From Flavobacteriia bacterium 40-80 (GTDB taxonomy: Bacteria > Bacteroidota > Bacteroidia > Flavobacteriales_D > Crocinitomicaceae), in NCBI GenBank assembly GCA_001899145.1, contig MKVF01000018.1, positions 434,001 through 498,000 on the forward strand: a stretch of DNA of 64,000 bases. Direction: 5' to 3'. A model generated the notes under the pieces. That model saw nothing but the letters and a program-made list of their open reading frames with translations. It searched no databases and was not told where the DNA came from. Made by a program: the position numbers and the translations under genes. Shown here in pieces: positions 24,379-33,176 of this stretch (its first letter is position 1; every line of letters begins with the position of its first letter).

Positions 24379-25020
24379 TTAATTTATCCGTTCTCTCTTC
24401 CAGGTAATTTTTTCTCTAACGACACATGCCGGAGAGCCGACAGACAATGAATTGCTTGTTTCTATATTTTTTGTCACTATACTGCCTGCTCCTATAATAG
24501 TATTATCAGCTATTTTAACTCCTTTTAGTACCATTGTACGGGAACCCAGCCACACATTGTTTCCAATCGAAACATCAGCGGCTTTGTTAATTCGTATCCC
24601 GTTCTCATCTAAAATAGAGTGGGAATCACTCGTTCTGATTTCCACATTGTGTGCAAACATACATTCTTTACCAATACTGATTTTTGAATTATTTTCACAT
24701 ACAGCTATATGTGCGCTTTCTATAGTGGTTTTTTCTCCTAGGTGGATTTCCGTATTATTATCTTCCAGCCATATTTCTCCTCCTTTCACAAAAGCGCTTT
24801 CGTGTAGAATTACTCTGCAATGATTCCCTTTTATAAAAATCCGGGTATTCATAATCTTCGCATTTCGGGCAATCATTATCTGATTATCATTTCCATAGAT
24901 TTCCAATACACACCCAATGAGCTTTTTTTTATCCACTATATTATTTGATCCCTTGATTAAAAAGCGATTGAGTTTATTGATCCTGTAGCTGATGCTGAAG
25001 AGAATTCTGTTGAAAATCAT
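24379..25020 (-). CDS. Hexapeptide-repeat acyltransferase (LbH superfamily)
   Basis: 213 residues from the ATG at 25020, which overlaps the TGA of the DUF5672 gene; an ATG 15 bases further upstream is possible. A basic N-terminal helix is followed by left-handed beta-helix hexapeptides. The end has the acetyltransferase signature VSIGNNVWLGSRTMVLKGVKIADNTIIGAGSIVTKNI. This matches the WcaF/NodL group of sugar O-acetyltransferases. It probably acetylates a sugar of the exported glycan. The acceptor is unknown. Confidence 0.88.
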   Translation of the reverse strand: MIFNRILFSISYRINKLNRFLIKGSNNIVDKKKLIGCVLEIYGNDNQIMIARNAKIMNTRIFIKGNHCRVILHESAFVKGGEIWLEDNNTEIHLGEKTTIESAHIAVCENNSKISIGKECMFAHNVEIRTSDSHSILDENGIRINKAADVSIGNNVWLGSRTMVLKGVKIADNTIIGAGSIVTKNIETSNSLSVGSPACVVREKITWKRERIN

Positions 25021-25805
25021 ATGTATTTTTCCCAAAAGTTACTATTTTTATCAAATGCATGACAACCAAACGGCAGTTTTTCACCTGTGAGTTCAAATGT
25101 TTTCTCAGGATCATTGTCAATACTGAAAAAACAGGATACTTCTGCCGGCGGCACTTTAAAATCGCTGTTCAACCGGGGAACTAAAACCGCCCAGAAAAAA
25201 TCCTCATTTCGATCAAATTTATTAAAAAGGTGATACGTATTATTGCAAAAGATATAGTTATACAGAGCTTTTAAAAATCCGGAGATATAACCTGAACTTG
25301 TGACGTTATTTTTTAACAGGACAGAAAATGGATAAATTATTTTAAAGTTATTCAGAACGTTAAGGTGAGCACGAACTTTTCTTAAAGATAATCCGCCATT
25401 TAGAGTTACCAGGCTTATCGGTGGTTCAAAACTATTTAAACGGACATTATGGGCCGGTGCACCAATGTAGTCGTAGTTTTTTTCGCACCAGTATTTTAAT
25501 TCATTTTTAAATACGTATGCATCTAATTGATAAATAAGGATATAATCTGTATCAATAAATGATTTATAGAATGCGTTGGATAACATCAGCCGGTTATATC
25601 CATTAATGTTTTCAAAATAATCATCAGGAAACCGAAGAACAGAACCGTTTAATAATTTGAGATAATTAGCAGCATTTAAGCTTTCAGGTGCAACATATAC
25701 AACAGGATAATCTCCCAGAATTTTTGCGCACTGATTGAGTGAAAGAATTTCTGTTTCAAGCAATTCTTCCTTATAAATAGGAATAATTATTTTCACAGGA
25801 ATCAT
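25017..25805 (-). CDS. DUF5672 domain-containing protein
   Basis: 262 residues. The sequence matches the DUF5672 pattern: KIIIPIYKEELLETEILSLNQC at the start, FENINGYNRLMLSNAFYKSF, then DYILIYQLDAYVFKNELKYWCEKNYDYIGAP, and the closing PFGCHAFDK. DUF5672 proteins occur in glycan loci and resemble GT-A glycosyltransferases (the YQLDAYVF segment sits where a DxD motif would be). Activity is not established. It overlaps the WavE-like gene by 4 bases (ATGA) and the acyltransferase by a few bases. Confidence 0.85.
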   Translation of the reverse strand: MIPVKIIIPIYKEELLETEILSLNQCAKILGDYPVVYVAPESLNAANYLKLLNGSVLRFPDDYFENINGYNRLMLSNAFYKSFIDTDYILIYQLDAYVFKNELKYWCEKNYDYIGAPAHNVRLNSFEPPISLVTLNGGLSLRKVRAHLNVLNNFKIIYPFSVLLKNNVTSSGYISGFLKALYNYIFCNNTYHLFNKFDRNEDFFWAVLVPRLNSDFKVPPAEVSCFFSIDNDPEKTFELTGEKLPFGCHAFDKNSNFWEKYI

Positions 25806-26848
25806 AGCTCGCCTCCTTCAGGTTGATTTAAATCCGATTCTTTTGGGATTTTATATTCATTATTTGCTATTCCATGGAAAGAAATCGTATTTAAAAGGGA
25901 ATAAGTGTGGCTTTTCGAGTAGTCAAATCGTGATTCATTCCGCCAGTTATATTTGTACCAGAATAGATTTATCATTTCAAAATCAATGATCTGAAAATAG
26001 TTGGAATAGACGTTCCAGCTATCCTGTAATGTGAAATCATACGGATATCCGATTTTATCCAGGAAGTTAGTGCATAAATAGGTTTCAGCTAATTTTAGCC
26101 GGGCAGTTTCAGAAACAGAGAGCTTGGGAATATCATTTCTGTTTAAATCTCTTTGATCTAACACCGAATCCCAATATAATAACATGTCACCAACGGAACC
26201 AAACATAAACATGTCTCCGACACCGTAAGGGCGGTATTTCAGGGTTGTCATACTTGCAGTGACTAATTTGTACTTGACCTGTGTATCGGTATTCCTTTGA
26301 TTGCTGATCATCGAAATCAGGTAGGAAGTCAGGTTAATAGCATAAAATCGCTGATCAGTCCTTGTTTTATAGACAAAATCACAGCCTGCTTCTTTTGCTT
26401 TTAAAATCCCGTTTTTACTGGATGTAATCTGGAGATTTATATTTAAGGAACCGTTTTTTTCCGGTTTTTCATTAAGAATCAATTCAACCTCTAATTCTTC
26501 TAATTTACTTTTAGTGATGGAATCAAGATCATTCCATGTAGAAATAATAATCAGGTGATCAGGATAATGCTTCTTATAAATTTTTACAGTTTCAACGGTA
26601 AAATTATCCTCATGGACAACAGGGCCCTGAAGGACAATAGCGGTACGTTTGTTTGCTGGTATTATTTCTTTGTTTCTGTCCAGCTGCTCAGCATATTTTG
26701 GCCGTGTGATTATCGAGTTGAAAGCATTATTATAGGAATCGATTTTTGATAAAAACAATTCTTTATTTTCATTGACCACAGCCGGCGGCGCAATCTTAAT
26801 GAGTCGCTTCAGTATAAAAGAAAAAAAATTCAACAGTAATTTTTTCAT
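25802..26848 (-). CDS. WavE-family lipopolysaccharide synthesis protein
   Basis: 348 residues. WavE hallmarks are TAIVLQGPVVHEDNFTVETVKIYKKHYPDHLIIISTWND near residue 70 and GCDFVYKTRTDQRFYA near 155. The family is named from the Vibrio cholerae LPS core locus and is a presumed glycosyltransferase. A hydrophobic N-terminal stretch (MKKLLLNFFSFILKRLIKIAP) could peripherally anchor it to the membrane. It directly follows the nucleotidyltransferase gene (3-base gap) and overlaps the DUF5672 gene. Confidence 0.85.
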   Translation of the reverse strand: MKKLLLNFFSFILKRLIKIAPPAVVNENKELFLSKIDSYNNAFNSIITRPKYAEQLDRNKEIIPANKRTAIVLQGPVVHEDNFTVETVKIYKKHYPDHLIIISTWNDLDSITKSKLEELEVELILNEKPEKNGSLNINLQITSSKNGILKAKEAGCDFVYKTRTDQRFYAINLTSYLISMISNQRNTDTQVKYKLVTASMTTLKYRPYGVGDMFMFGSVGDMLLYWDSVLDQRDLNRNDIPKLSVSETARLKLAETYLCTNFLDKIGYPYDFTLQDSWNVYSNYFQIIDFEMINLFWYKYNWRNESRFDYSKSHTYSLLNTISFHGIANNEYKIPKESDLNQPEGGEL

Positions 26849-26851
26849 CTT

Positions 26852-27568
26852 CTACGCATTTTTAAAAGAGATTAATTCTTCAGGTGTTCCCAGTACATCT
26901 ATTGACTGACAGATATCAATAACGAAATTTTTACCTTTTTCAAGCAATTGATTATAAATCGGCGCAACATAGTATTCACCCTTTACGGTATTGTTGTTCT
27001 GAATATTCATTTCAGCTAAGCTGATGAAATCCTCAGGATTAGTAAAGTGATAAAACCCGGTAAGGGCAAAATCAGAAATCTTTACTTTTTCAACGACTTC
27101 GGTTACATTGGATTCCCCGTCTAATTTAGCATAGCTATACTTGCTTGAATCAGAAAGATCCACAAACGCGCCGATAACACCGTCTTTTTTGTTATTTATC
27201 AGTGTATTGTGAAGCGTAACGGAATTAAATGCAGTATCAATATTGTAAATCACCAGATCAACTGACATATCCAGAAGATGCTTTGCTTTCAAAACTGTTT
27301 CTGCTTGTCCTCTTGTTACCTCGTCTAAATACACAAATTTTGGATTGTACTTTTTGTACTTGAGAGTAACAAAGCTATCCAATTTATGATTTTCAGCATG
27401 TTCTTTTAACAGGACAAAGATCAGATTGGTGCATAATTCCAATGGAAGAGAGTCTATACTCCATTCAAGTAAAGATTTCCCCTTGGCTTCGATAAGCATC
27501 TTGGGAGTTTTAAATCCGGCATCGACAAATCGCTGCCCTCTGCCCGCCATTGGAATTACAAAGTTCAT
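26852..27568 (-). CDS. Small nucleotidyltransferase of a glycan locus
   Basis: 238 residues. The opening MNFVIPMAGRGQRFVDAGFKTPKMLIEAKGKSLLEWSIDSL carries the nucleotidyltransferase signature GxGxRF...PK, with NTP-binding glycines and a lysine for the substrate. YNIDTAFN occupies the place of the usual metal-binding Asp motif. Similar short proteins occur in capsule loci and are thought to activate a phosphorylated headgroup or sugar with CTP or UTP. The ATG overlaps the stop of the HAD gene by 4 bases, which supports a joint job. Confidence 0.8.
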   Translation of the reverse strand: MNFVIPMAGRGQRFVDAGFKTPKMLIEAKGKSLLEWSIDSLPLELCTNLIFVLLKEHAENHKLDSFVTLKYKKYNPKFVYLDEVTRGQAETVLKAKHLLDMSVDLVIYNIDTAFNSVTLHNTLINNKKDGVIGAFVDLSDSSKYSYAKLDGESNVTEVVEKVKISDFALTGFYHFTNPEDFISLAEMNIQNNNTVKGEYYVAPIYNQLLEKGKNFVIDICQSIDVLGTPEELISFKNA

Positions 27569-27954
27569 TTGCTTGCCTGTTTCAGTTCGTTATGTTCCGG
27601 AAGGTTGGAACCGTCATCTTCGATGCTGTTCCAGTTCCGGAAGCGGAATGCATTGTCATCAATGTATAAATGTGCCCACGGCTTTCCAAAATAAATTTCA
27701 TCATACGGAATGTTATGTTTTTCCAGCCAGTCCAGCGTAATCTTAGTTATTCTGGCATTTACTTTTCCGAGATTTCCTTCACACGTTTTCATGTGACGTG
27801 CTGTTTGAATGATAATGTAATGTCCATTCCGTTTTAAGGCTTCCAGTTTCTCCTGTGCACCTTCCACAGGAAGAATATCCGAATAAGTTTCACCGTTCTT
27901 TTTTAAGTTGGCAATAACCCCGTCTAAGTCAATACAGATTCGTTTATTACTCAT
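27565..27954 (-). CDS. HAD-family phosphatase of capsule-locus type
   Basis: 129 residues. The DxD nucleophile motif is ICIDLDGVIANL (6-17). Motif II lies around IIIQTARHMKT, and the C-terminal GKPWAHLYIDDNAFR holds the acidic metal-binding pair. This small HAD type is characteristic of capsule and LPS loci, where it travels with nucleotidyltransferases. It probably removes phosphate from a headgroup precursor. It overlaps the fusion gene upstream by 8 bases and the nucleotidyltransferase downstream by 4. Confidence 0.88.
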   Translation of the reverse strand: MSNKRICIDLDGVIANLKKNGETYSDILPVEGAQEKLEALKRNGHYIIIQTARHMKTCEGNLGKVNARITKITLDWLEKHNIPYDEIYFGKPWAHLYIDDNAFRFRNWNSIEDDGSNLPEHNELKQASK

Positions 27955-29566
27955 AATTTACTTCGTTAAGTATTTGTATCCCGTTTAAATACATTGCAAT
28001 TTGTCTTGTTTCAGAATCATTGTGCAAAGGTGTCATTGATAAAAACAATAAGCCAACAATTAATTTTATATCATCATGGGAATAACCAAATGATCGGATC
28101 ATTTTTTGAGTATTAGCAACTAACAATTCATGATTATCTCTGAGATTAAAATTTAACGTGTACCCTTCTTCCTGAGAATATTTTAACCGAAAAAGATCGG
28201 AAACAATATAGTCATAATAAAAACAGGTTGAATGCGCTAATTTTGCAATATCATATTTTAGATCTCCGTAAATAGTGTGGCTGTCATTATTAAATGAACC
28301 TCTGGGATCAATTAGCTTAACAGAGAAATCTTTTGTATCAACTAAGATATTATTGAAACAAAAGTCACCGTGCATAATACTAAAATCAGAGCGGAGATAC
28401 ATCGTCTTCAGCTTTTCAGAAATCCGAACCTTAAGCTTGTTGAAATTTAAGTAAGATCGGCCGTTGATCATTAATTCTTCACTGTTTAATAATCTTCTGA
28501 AATTTTCATCTTCTGATTTAGAGCTTTCTAAAGTATTTAAGCGCTTTATTGTTTTATTGATATAGAATTGCAAATATTCTTCAAGAGAGAATATTGTTGT
28601 GTATTTTTCAAATTGTAACAATATGCTCTTCAGATTCTCAAACAATTTTTCATATTCTGACGGGTTAATATCCCAGTATAATGATAGTTCCGATAAATTA
28701 GGAAATTGATAATAAGCCATTATGTATTGAGCGTCATTTTCTTCTGTATGATAGTTTAAAAGTTTTGGGAAAAATGACTTCAATTCATCCGGCAACGTAT
28801 TGTAATAGCCGATTTCGGACAGAATTTTAGCTTTATTTGAAGATCTTTTAATGATTTGATCTTTATCTACTTTCAGCTTATTAAAATTTCGACTGTTGAT
28901 TAGTTCACTTTTTGTATTGAAATAATTCTGCTCATGACCGCAATCTAACCATTTATCAGTCACAAATTCAGGCTTCCAGCCCAATGATATCAGCTCGTCG
29001 ATTAAATCGATCAGATCGCTTGAAAGCGTTGTACTTTTTGCAAGGAGCTTTTTTTCAACGCTGAAAACTCCCTGAAAAGCATTCATAAGCTGTTTCTCAC
29101 CTGATTTACGGTTGATGAGAACCTGCTCATTATTCAGGTTAAACCCTGACCAGGAATAATTAAGTTTTTCCTCTTTATCGATTAAAATCTGGTCTTTTTG
29201 AATGTTGATCTGAGGTATTGTTGTAACAATATTTACTGTTACGATATCTTCATCTTGTATTTCCGGACGGGATGTGATTGCCTTTTTTATCGATTCATTT
29301 ACATTATTAGAACCTTCTACACTGATTAATATCGTATTTGTTTTTCTTAATGTTTCAAATAATTCATTTGATACGAGCAACTCAGAAGATTTATCAATAA
29401 CCAGATAAATTGAATCATATCCAAATGAGTGATAGAACTCAATAATATACTGAGAGAGAGCTTTATTGTTAATTGGTAATAAGGCGGGGGAATCAAATTT
29501 GGTATGCAGAACATTAAATTTGTAATTAATATTTCCGCCAGCCATAATTAACACACTCCTTTTCAT
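27947..29566 (-). CDS. Nucleotidyltransferase-kinase (APH/choline kinase-like) fusion protein
   Basis: 539 residues from the ATG at 29566, which overlaps the TGA of wzt as ATGA; a start 15 bases upstream is also possible. Residues 1-230 are a nucleotidyltransferase-like domain (SVLIMAGGNINYKF, then PALLPINNKALSQYIIEFY). The signature lysine/arginine loop is altered. Residues 245-539 form a protein-kinase-like small-molecule phosphotransferase with Brenner motif MHGDFCFNNIL and the metal site KLIDPRGSF...YGDLKYDIAKLAHS. Together with the HAD phosphatase and the second nucleotidyltransferase, this suggests synthesis of a nucleotide-activated headgroup. The substrate is not known. Confidence 0.8.
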   Translation of the reverse strand: MKRSVLIMAGGNINYKFNVLHTKFDSPALLPINNKALSQYIIEFYHSFGYDSIYLVIDKSSELLVSNELFETLRKTNTILISVEGSNNVNESIKKAITSRPEIQDEDIVTVNIVTTIPQINIQKDQILIDKEEKLNYSWSGFNLNNEQVLINRKSGEKQLMNAFQGVFSVEKKLLAKSTTLSSDLIDLIDELISLGWKPEFVTDKWLDCGHEQNYFNTKSELINSRNFNKLKVDKDQIIKRSSNKAKILSEIGYYNTLPDELKSFFPKLLNYHTEENDAQYIMAYYQFPNLSELSLYWDINPSEYEKLFENLKSILLQFEKYTTIFSLEEYLQFYINKTIKRLNTLESSKSEDENFRRLLNSEELMINGRSYLNFNKLKVRISEKLKTMYLRSDFSIMHGDFCFNNILVDTKDFSVKLIDPRGSFNNDSHTIYGDLKYDIAKLAHSTCFYYDYIVSDLFRLKYSQEEGYTLNFNLRDNHELLVANTQKMIRSFGYSHDDIKLIVGLLFLSMTPLHNDSETRQIAMYLNGIQILNEVNYE

Positions 29567-30762
29567 GCTTTGTGCTCCCAATTAGGTCTGAAAATACCTG
29601 TGTATGAATGAACATCACTTACAGGGTAAACACATCCGATATTATCTCTTATGATCACATTGAAGGACAGGTTTCCTATATCTTTAGTAATGAATCGTAA
29701 ATCATGGATTCCTAAATCGATCTTGACAAAATAATTTCCTTTTGTAAGTGTATATCCGGGAATTCTGAACTTTATAATATTTGAGCCAAGTGAATAACTT
29801 CTTTTTTCATAATCGCCGGCTACCGTGTAGGCAATAGGCTCATCAAAATCGTTGAATAAATGAAAACCAACAACAAGATTCTTTACTTCATTCAGAATAT
29901 TTATTTCTATCTCAATATCAATGTCCTGATCATTAAAGAAGTAATCGGTTTCATTATTGATACATGTTCTGATCAATCTCACATCTTCATCTCCCTCATT
30001 ACCGGTCCATGAATTTTGCAATTGTTGATGCAGGTTATTGTACTTATTGATTGCTTCAATACAATCCCCGTTAAATATTACTTCTCCCGCGGATAAAACA
30101 ATTCCTCTGTTACAAAGCAGGTTTACAGCTTGCATATTATGGCTTACAAACAGCACTGTTCTGCCTTCTCCCGCGACATCTTTCATCTTCCCGAGGCACT
30201 TTTTTTGAAATTCGGCGTCTCCTACGGCTAATACTTCATCAATAATGAGTATTTCAGGCTCAAGATGTGCTGCTACGGCAAATGCCAGGCGTACATACAT
30301 TCCTGAAGAATAGTGCTTTACCGGTGTATCTATGAACTTTTCAATACCGGAAAAAGCAACAATCTCATCAAATTTAGCAGCAACTTCTTTGCGGGACATT
30401 CCGAGTATTGTTCCGTTCAGAAATATATTTTCACGCCCTGTCAGCTCCGGATGGAAGCCTGTTCCTACTTCCAGTAGCGAAGCAATACGCCCATTGATCT
30501 CAATTTTCCCTTCCGTTGGTCGTGTGATCTGAGAAAGAATTTTTAATAACGTGGATTTACCGGCACCATTACGGCCGATAATTCCTACTACATCACCTTT
30601 TTCTATTTCAAAAGAAACATTTTTTAAAGCCCAGAAATCTTCACTTTTTGAAGAGTTTTTGGAAAACAGGCCAGATACCGTTCCTCGCAGACTGCTGTCT
30701 TTTTCTTTTCCAATAGTATATTTTTTAGCGACTCTTTCGAGTTTAATAGCTACTTCTTTCAT
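29563..30762 (-). CDS. wzt: Polysaccharide ABC transporter ATP-binding protein with Wzt_C domain
   Basis: 399 residues. The ATPase domain (1-240) shows Walker A GRNGAGKST, signature YSSGMYVRLAFA and Walker B EILIIDEVLAVGD. Residues about 250-399 are an extra beta-rich Wzt_C domain, which in O-antigen exporters binds the modified end of the chain. Its presence therefore suggests that chain export depends on a terminal modification. Wzm is encoded just upstream. The complement of 30768-30775, TACATTTG, is a -7 box only 5 bases before the ATG, so a near-leaderless secondary transcript is possible. Confidence 0.93.
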   Translation of the reverse strand: MKEVAIKLERVAKKYTIGKEKDSSLRGTVSGLFSKNSSKSEDFWALKNVSFEIEKGDVVGIIGRNGAGKSTLLKILSQITRPTEGKIEINGRIASLLEVGTGFHPELTGRENIFLNGTILGMSRKEVAAKFDEIVAFSGIEKFIDTPVKHYSSGMYVRLAFAVAAHLEPEILIIDEVLAVGDAEFQKKCLGKMKDVAGEGRTVLFVSHNMQAVNLLCNRGIVLSAGEVIFNGDCIEAINKYNNLHQQLQNSWTGNEGDEDVRLIRTCINNETDYFFNDQDIDIEIEINILNEVKNLVVGFHLFNDFDEPIAYTVAGDYEKRSYSLGSNIIKFRIPGYTLTKGNYFVKIDLGIHDLRFITKDIGNLSFNVIIRDNIGCVYPVSDVHSYTGIFRPNWEHKA

Positions 30763-30774
30763 TAGCGCAAATGT

Positions 30775-30802
30775 AATGAATTATGAATTTAAAATTATGA
30801 AT
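30775..30802. repeat. ATTATGAAT-type repeat text
   Basis: AATGAATTATGAATTT and AAAATTATGAATC occur in tandem between wzm and wzt, using the same words as the other dispersed ATTCA/ATGAAT repeats. Confidence 0.5.
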
Positions 30803-30816
30803 CTGAGCTCATTATT

Positions 30817-31641
30817 TTATACGTAATCCGCCATTTCATCTTCCACCTTTCTGAAATAAAAAAGGCTTGAAATAAAGATGACGAAAACCATTATAACGGA
30901 CGTCCAGAAATAGCTGTCAGGTGCTGTCCCGCCGAATAAACTCCATCGGAATCCCTGAATGATCCCTGCCATCGGATTGAGATAATAGAGTTGTGCAGCC
31001 CAGGAAGGCAGTGATTTTGCTGCAAATTCAGCTGGATAAGCAATAGGAGTAATATATAGACCGATTTGAACTATAAAAGGTATAATGTGCTGAAAATCAC
31101 GAAAACGAACGGTTAATGCGCTTAACCAGATTCCGGCTCCTAATGAAGCGATCATCGCAAGTAACACAAAAAATGGAGCTGTCCATATATTTGAAGAAGG
31201 CGTGACTTTGTAATAAATCATTAGTGCGATTAAGATAACAAATACGATAGCCAGGTCAATCAGGCCTACAACTGCTTTTGAAAGAGGGATGATCAGACGG
31301 GGAAAATAGATTTTCTTTACCATCCCCTGAGCAGCGATGATGGAGTTTCCTGAATTAGAAAGGACAAATGAAAAATAAGTCCATATAGACATACCCGATA
31401 CGGTATAAAGTAAATAAGGAACCTCTGTTTTTACTCCTACAAAGCGACCAAAGACAACTGCCAGGATCGCAATCGTTACAATTGGTTGTAAAACAGCCCA
31501 TAATAACCCAATAGTTGTTTGTGCGTAGCGAACTTTAAAATCTCTCCATGATAAAGTCCAGAATAAATCTTTGTAACGGATAAGTTCTTTAATATTCGGA
31601 ATAATCGACCTTTTAGACGCGTCGATGATTAATTTCTCCAT
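30817..31641 (-). CDS. wzm: Polysaccharide ABC transporter permease
   Basis: 274 residues with six predicted membrane helices (ABC-2 type). The N-terminal region LIRYKDLFWTLSWRDFKVRYAQTTIGLLWAVLQP is diagnostic for Wzm/KpsM/TagG-like exporters. It forms the inner-membrane channel with Wzt for export of completed O-antigen or capsule chains to the periplasm. It is the first gene of the tight leftward operon. A TAAATTTG -7 box lies on the minus strand at 31667-31674. Confidence 0.95.
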   Translation of the reverse strand: MEKLIIDASKRSIIPNIKELIRYKDLFWTLSWRDFKVRYAQTTIGLLWAVLQPIVTIAILAVVFGRFVGVKTEVPYLLYTVSGMSIWTYFSFVLSNSGNSIIAAQGMVKKIYFPRLIIPLSKAVVGLIDLAIVFVILIALMIYYKVTPSSNIWTAPFFVLLAMIASLGAGIWLSALTVRFRDFQHIIPFIVQIGLYITPIAYPAEFAAKSLPSWAAQLYYLNPMAGIIQGFRWSLFGGTAPDSYFWTSVIMVFVIFISSLFYFRKVEDEMADYV

Positions 31642-31666
31642 TTTCTTTCTTTGTCTAATAATCAGG

Positions 31667-31674
31667 CAAATTTA
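31667..31674 (-). promoter_or_regulatory. Candidate -7 element for the wzm-wzt operon
   Basis: The complement of CAAATTTA is TAAATTTG, 25 bases before the wzm ATG. The -33 element is not clear, and the segment further upstream is repeat text (31728-31789). Confidence 0.4.
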
Positions 31675-31727
31675 ATTCAATTAGTGGAATGTGGGAAAAT
31701 TGATAGCTGAAAATATGCAATTCTTGG

Positions 31728-31789
31728 TTATGAATACTGAATATAGAATGTTGAATATAAAATACGGAATATGGAATATTGGGATATTT
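31728..31789. repeat. ATGAAT/GAATAT repeat text
   Basis: Successive words TATGAATACTGAATATAGAA and TGTTGAATATAAAATACGGA, then GAATATGGAATATTGG, fill half of the gap between the 458-residue membrane protein gene and wzm. No reading frame or hairpin stands out. Confidence 0.5.
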
Positions 31790-31798
31790 GGCGTGTAT

Positions 31799-33175
31799 TT
31801 AATCAGTCGCTTTGCTTTCGGAATTTAACACTCTAAAATCTTTCCAGTATAATACAATCACAAAAAACAAAAGAAGCGGGGCTCTCAAACGAACCAAAAC
31901 ACCAAAAAGTACAGATGTAAGACCCGTTGAAAACGCGAATAAGATTACAAAAATGAGAGAGAATAAAACCAGCTTATTTTTCATTAATTGAGAAAAATAG
32001 CTTCTCCATTTCAGGACTATTTTTTTCCAGAATAAGTAGAATAAGACAAGCCCTTCAATACCGTTTAACAATAATGTAGGGGAAAGTGCTTCCCACAGAA
32101 AGGGCCGTAAAACTCCGGTTATAATTGCAAGTGGACTCGCTATGATTAAACTGCTAATGCTGAAATCATTTATTCCTATATTGTACTTTGCTCCGGTATA
32201 AAGTGCATTATTGGCAAAATCCTGCTGGATGACAGCAGCATCATTAAGGTAGTTGTTCAAAACTTCATTTGCTCCTGTAAATATCAGGCTGCCAGCGATT
32301 CCTGCTAACCCGATTATGAAAATCACTGTTCGAAGCGAGAAACGTAAGGCTTTGTTTTCGACAATATTAGCAAGTGTAAATAAATACATCAAAACAAAGC
32401 TTCCCATGGTAATGATAAAAGTGATATTCCGGGTTTTGATTAAAAGCCAGGCATAAAATATCATCCAAAGTAAGTTGAGTGTTTTTCGTTCTTTTAATAC
32501 AAACCATTTCAGTAAAAATCGTGACAGGCCGAGAATTCCGATCAATACTAATGTGTCCTTCGCTACTCCTGAGCACCAAAAAGCCACAGAAGGAAGAAAC
32601 AGAAAAAGTATAGAGAATTTAGAGGTTCTTTCTTTTAGAAAAGAGGCCATTAAAAAACGGTAGAATCTCCATTGTGCCAAAAAGGAGAATAAAGTAAAAT
32701 AGAGGGACGTAAGTATCAGGTTTTTCCCGGATATAAGATTAAAGAACCAGGCTGTTTTGGAGACGAAATATCCTTCCGGTTCTTTGAAGATCCAACCGGG
32801 ATAACGAATTCCATGCACTATGAATTCATTAGAAAAACCGATATTTTCATTATTGCCGAATACTTCTTTTAAAAATGCCCCGAAATCACTTAAGCTTAAA
32901 TCTACCAGACTATTTGCTCCTGACCAGTAAGCAATTCCATCCCCTCCTCCGTAATAAAAAACATATAGTGCTATGAATGCTGATACCAGGATTATCTTAA
33001 AAAAGAAAAAAGGAAGAAAGTATTTATATTCTTCTTCTTTGCGCGTGCTTCGGTATAGAAAGAGGGCAAATACAGTTAGCAGCATCCAGACGGAGGATAA
33101 AGAAAGGTCAAGAAAACTCAGCTCACTTAAAGTACCGGGAGCGTCATAAGAATATGTAAATGTGAAAAAACCCAT
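31799..33175 (-). CDS. Polytopic membrane protein of unknown function
   Basis: 458 residues with about ten to twelve hydrophobic helices. No firm family could be named. The stretch FYYGGGDGIAYWSGANSLVDLSLSDFGAFLKEVFGNNENIG, facing the non-cytoplasmic side, and later FLFLPSVAFWCSGVAKDTLVLIGILGLSRF recall Bacteroidota membrane proteins annotated near polysaccharide loci and O-antigen ligase/polymerase-like folds. Its position next to wzm-wzt suggests a role in glycan handling. It begins 1 base after the stop of yaaA, so it also belongs to the smr-yaaA transcript. Confidence 0.6.
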   Translation of the reverse strand: MGFFTFTYSYDAPGTLSELSFLDLSLSSVWMLLTVFALFLYRSTRKEEEYKYFLPFFFFKIILVSAFIALYVFYYGGGDGIAYWSGANSLVDLSLSDFGAFLKEVFGNNENIGFSNEFIVHGIRYPGWIFKEPEGYFVSKTAWFFNLISGKNLILTSLYFTLFSFLAQWRFYRFLMASFLKERTSKFSILFLFLPSVAFWCSGVAKDTLVLIGILGLSRFLLKWFVLKERKTLNLLWMIFYAWLLIKTRNITFIITMGSFVLMYLFTLANIVENKALRFSLRTVIFIIGLAGIAGSLIFTGANEVLNNYLNDAAVIQQDFANNALYTGAKYNIGINDFSISSLIIASPLAIITGVLRPFLWEALSPTLLLNGIEGLVLFYLFWKKIVLKWRSYFSQLMKNKLVLFSLIFVILFAFSTGLTSVLFGVLVRLRAPLLLFFVIVLYWKDFRVLNSESKATD

Positions 33176-33176
33176 G

